Of a stretch of DNA of 64,000 nt, positions 62,045-64,000 are shown piece by piece. The DNA is from Aurantiochytrium sp. KH105 (lineage: Eukaryota; Sar; Bigyra; Thraustochytrida; Thraustochytriidae): positions 217,001-281,000 of the forward strand of contig BGKB01000048.1 of assembly GCA_003116975.1 (NCBI GenBank), given 5' to 3'. Position 1 is the first letter of the stretch, and each line of letters starts with the position of its first letter. The notes beneath the pieces were generated by a model. The model was given only the letters and a program-made list of their open reading frames with translations, was not told where the DNA came from and did not search any database. The translations under genes and the position numbers were made by a program.

Positions 62045-63622
62045 TTACAGACGCGCGCGGGAAAGGTTGCCAAACTCCTTGGCAGCGGTGGCCATGGACA
62101 GACGCAGACCGGCATCGATCAAAACGTCCTCGCTGCCGCCAAGGATGCTGGCGAACTTGTACGTGCGCATGAAACGCTCCACGTACTTGCCCATACCGCT
62201 CTGGGTGATGCCGCGACCACCAAAGATCTGCACGGCCATGTCAGCCACATCATGCGCCACGCGCGTGCACTCGTACTTGAGCAGGCAGACCTGGCCCGCA
62301 AGCTTGGAGGACATCTCGTGGTAAGGCATGTTGCACATGCGGTACGTGATGTTCTCAGTCCAAGCCGAGACGGCCTCGACGCGCGAGATCATTTCGCCAA
62401 TCTGCTTGCGGACGACGGGCTGCGAAAGAAGAGGCTTGCCAAACGCCTTGCGCTGCTGCGTCCAGCGCAGGCACTCGTCAATCATGCCGCGCGACCCGGC
62501 GTTGATGTAGGCGCAGATCATCCAGCGCTCGTGAACAAAGTTGTACATGGAAAGCAAGAAGCCCATGTTCTCGCCGCCAATGAGGTTCTCGGCCGGGACC
62601 TTGACGTTCTCAAAGGTAATGTAGGCCGTACCTGCAGAGGGAGAGTACGAAGTCTTGATCTTCTTGGTCTCGACGCCCTCGCCGCGCTCGATGAGCATGA
62701 ACGAGAGGCCACCATGGCCCTCGCCGCCGGTGCGGACGAGGGTGGTAAAGTAGTGCGAATCGTGGCCGTTCGTGATCCACTTCTTGGTGCCGTTGACAAT
62801 GTAGTGCGTGCCGTCGGCGGAGAGCTCAGCGCGGGTCTTGACGTGCGCCACATCGGAGCCAGCAAAGGCCTCAGTGATGGCGAGGCAAATGCGCTTCTCG
62901 CCCGAAAGGACCTCCTTGGCGACCTTGTCCTTCATCCAGTCCGGGCCGAACTGAAGGACGGGCGGGAGGCCGATGGCCATGCCGGACCCGATGCCATCAA
63001 CGAAGCCAGGGCACGCGAGGCGGCCGACCTCCTCGTGGAGGATCATCTCGTAAAAGTAATCGAACTTCTCCTTGGGGAGACCGAAGAGCTCCTTGGGTGC
63101 GTATTTCATGGCGGCGCCGGGGCCCATGCGGCCTGCCAGGAGGCCGACATCACCCATGAGCTGGAAGAGCTCCTGCGTGGGCGCCTTGCCGCTCAACTCG
63201 CCCTCCTCGGCGGCGTCGCGAACGTTGTCGTGGAGCCACTGGCGGACATTGCGGCGGAAGTCGACGTGGGACTCGGTCCAGTACGGCGAATCAAAGCCCT
63301 GGAAGCCGGTGTTTTCGGCAAAGGGCAGGATGCTGAGCTCGCTGCGCTCGAGAGGCTTGGTGTCGGCCGACTCCTCGCCCGTGCCCTCGAGGCGGCCCAC
63401 GAGGAGCTTGGGGGCGTACTTGGCGAGGACCTCGTGCCTGTGGAGGCCGTAAAAGGTCTCGGTCACGTCCTGGCCGGCGTACTCGTAGAGGATCTCCTCT
63501 CCGCCCGGGTGGAGCATGGCGAACTTGCTGACGTCATAGACATTGCCGTCGATGACCAGCCACGCGTTTTCCTTGGTGCTGTGCTGCGCGAGCTCCTTCG
63601 TGCTCACGGTCTTGACGCCCAT
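62045..63622 (-). CDS. Cytochrome b5-acyl-CoA dehydrogenase fusion
   Basis: A 525-residue fusion. Residues 1-80 form a cytochrome b5 haem domain (HPGGEE, H38, and a second haem His in YGLHRHE, H61/H63). Residues about 110-525 are an acyl-CoA dehydrogenase: LAITEAFAGSDVAHVKT, KKWITNGHDSHYFTTLVRT, VKVPAENLIGGENMGF, QQRKAFGKPL and AVQIFGGRGITQSGMGKYVERFMR, split here by family blocks, with GGSEDVLID where the catalytic Glu region lies. The fusion, known from fungi and heterokonts, probably oxidises an acyl-CoA with FAD and passes electrons through the b5 haem. There is no mitochondrial presequence, and the last residues (ARL) resemble a weak PTS1 peroxisomal signal. Start MGVKTVSTKELAQ at 63622 fits the b5 domain edge. 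Confidence 0.93.
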   Translation of the reverse strand: MGVKTVSTKELAQHSTKENAWLVIDGNVYDVSKFAMLHPGGEEILYEYAGQDVTETFYGLHRHEVLAKYAPKLLVGRLEGTGEESADTKPLERSELSILPFAENTGFQGFDSPYWTESHVDFRRNVRQWLHDNVRDAAEEGELSGKAPTQELFQLMGDVGLLAGRMGPGAAMKYAPKELFGLPKEKFDYFYEMILHEEVGRLACPGFVDGIGSGMAIGLPPVLQFGPDWMKDKVAKEVLSGEKRICLAITEAFAGSDVAHVKTRAELSADGTHYIVNGTKKWITNGHDSHYFTTLVRTGGEGHGGLSFMLIERGEGVETKKIKTSYSPSAGTAYITFENVKVPAENLIGGENMGFLLSMYNFVHERWMICAYINAGSRGMIDECLRWTQQRKAFGKPLLSQPVVRKQIGEMISRVEAVSAWTENITYRMCNMPYHEMSSKLAGQVCLLKYECTRVAHDVADMAVQIFGGRGITQSGMGKYVERFMRTYKFASILGGSEDVLIDAGLRLSMATAAKEFGNLSRARL

Positions 63623-64000
63623 CCTGCCTCGCTCGCTCGCCTCTTCGCTTGCTTGCTTGCTTGCTTGCCTTGTGCTTCACCGCCGAACTGCTTGCTTGGT
63701 GCTCTCGCTCACTCAAGCTTGTAATGTAGTCTCCGCGGGGTGCGTTACGGTTCTGTCGAGTCTCGACCTTGCCCTCGCCGCGCTCAGCCGCCGCCGCTTG
63801 TAGTATACCACTAATGCTCTACTACTACATACCGTACTTTTTTCTGGCCTCCCTCACAGTCAGGCTCCTTCCGGGAGCTCGCACTCCCTCGACTCGTAGC
63901 GCGCTGCTACCGCCGGCGCTACATCCACCTCGAGTCCTTCTCGCGCGTCCACCGCGGCCGGGGCCTGCGCGGTGGACCAGGATGCTCGCTCGCAGCCCGG
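63623..64000. promoter_or_regulatory. Promoter region of the b5-acyl-CoA dehydrogenase gene
   Basis: Contains a TTGC/GCTT run (63646-63668) just upstream of the start. The remainder to the window edge shows no gene. Confidence 0.45.

Overview
This window is nuclear DNA of a eukaryote. It carries XPD/Rad3, SEM1, the V-ATPase c'' subunit, a PIP kinase, a SUMO protease and Vms1, and three introns can be placed by reading-frame and splice-site logic (donors GTAAGT and GTACGT). Most genes are single long open frames in GC-rich DNA with short intergenic gaps. This style, plus a cytochrome b5-acyl-CoA dehydrogenase fusion, EF-hand PIP kinase, RecD2-type helicase and multi-domain IQ/SAM/ankyrin protein, fits a heterokont, most likely a thraustochytrid-like labyrinthulomycete. 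That placement is inference; no marker gene proves it.

Layout. 0-6.4 kb: a giant receiver/NDRG-like/IQ/SAM/ankyrin protein (+). 6.9-14 kb: SEM1 (-) divergent from the TFIIH helicase XPD (+), then a RecD2-type helicase with a mitochondrial-looking N-terminus and a fresh internal 90-bp duplication. 14.4-15.9 kb: a PPR-like protein. 15.9-24.5 kb: a gene-poor stretch holding four short + strand ORFs (53-71 aa) that share a C-terminal motif (R-P-R-M-E-T-V-E-x-L-P-x-Y); I regard these as an unrecognised small-protein family. 24.5-30.5 kb: a protein kinase with a split nucleotide lobe, a PP2C phosphatase and a sulfotransferase-like protein. 31.1-39.4 kb: TLC-domain membrane protein (-), Ulp/SENP protease (+), enolase-superfamily enzyme (-, two exons) and an MFS/SLC49-like carrier (-). 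40.9-43.9 kb: EF-hand PIP kinase (+). 44.9-47.5 kb: V-ATPase c'' (-, three exons) divergent from a hotdog thioesterase (+). 49.1-55.7 kb: a giant armadillo-like repeat gene (-) of about 47 units of 44-45 aa, with higher-order segmental duplication, a 7-bp frameshifting duplication near its 5' end, decayed relics downstream and a 57-bp inverted repeat at its 5' side. 56.6-63.6 kb: Vms1/ANKZF1 (+), a CFAP161-like protein (+), an acidic hypothetical protein (-) and the b5-acyl-CoA dehydrogenase (-).

The genes are mostly unrelated housekeeping functions, as expected for a eukaryotic chromosome. SEM1, XPD and the RecD2-type helicase form a loose genome-maintenance neighbourhood. The most interesting parts are the small-protein cluster and the armadillo-repeat locus. 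No tRNA, rRNA, CRISPR array or intact transposon was seen.
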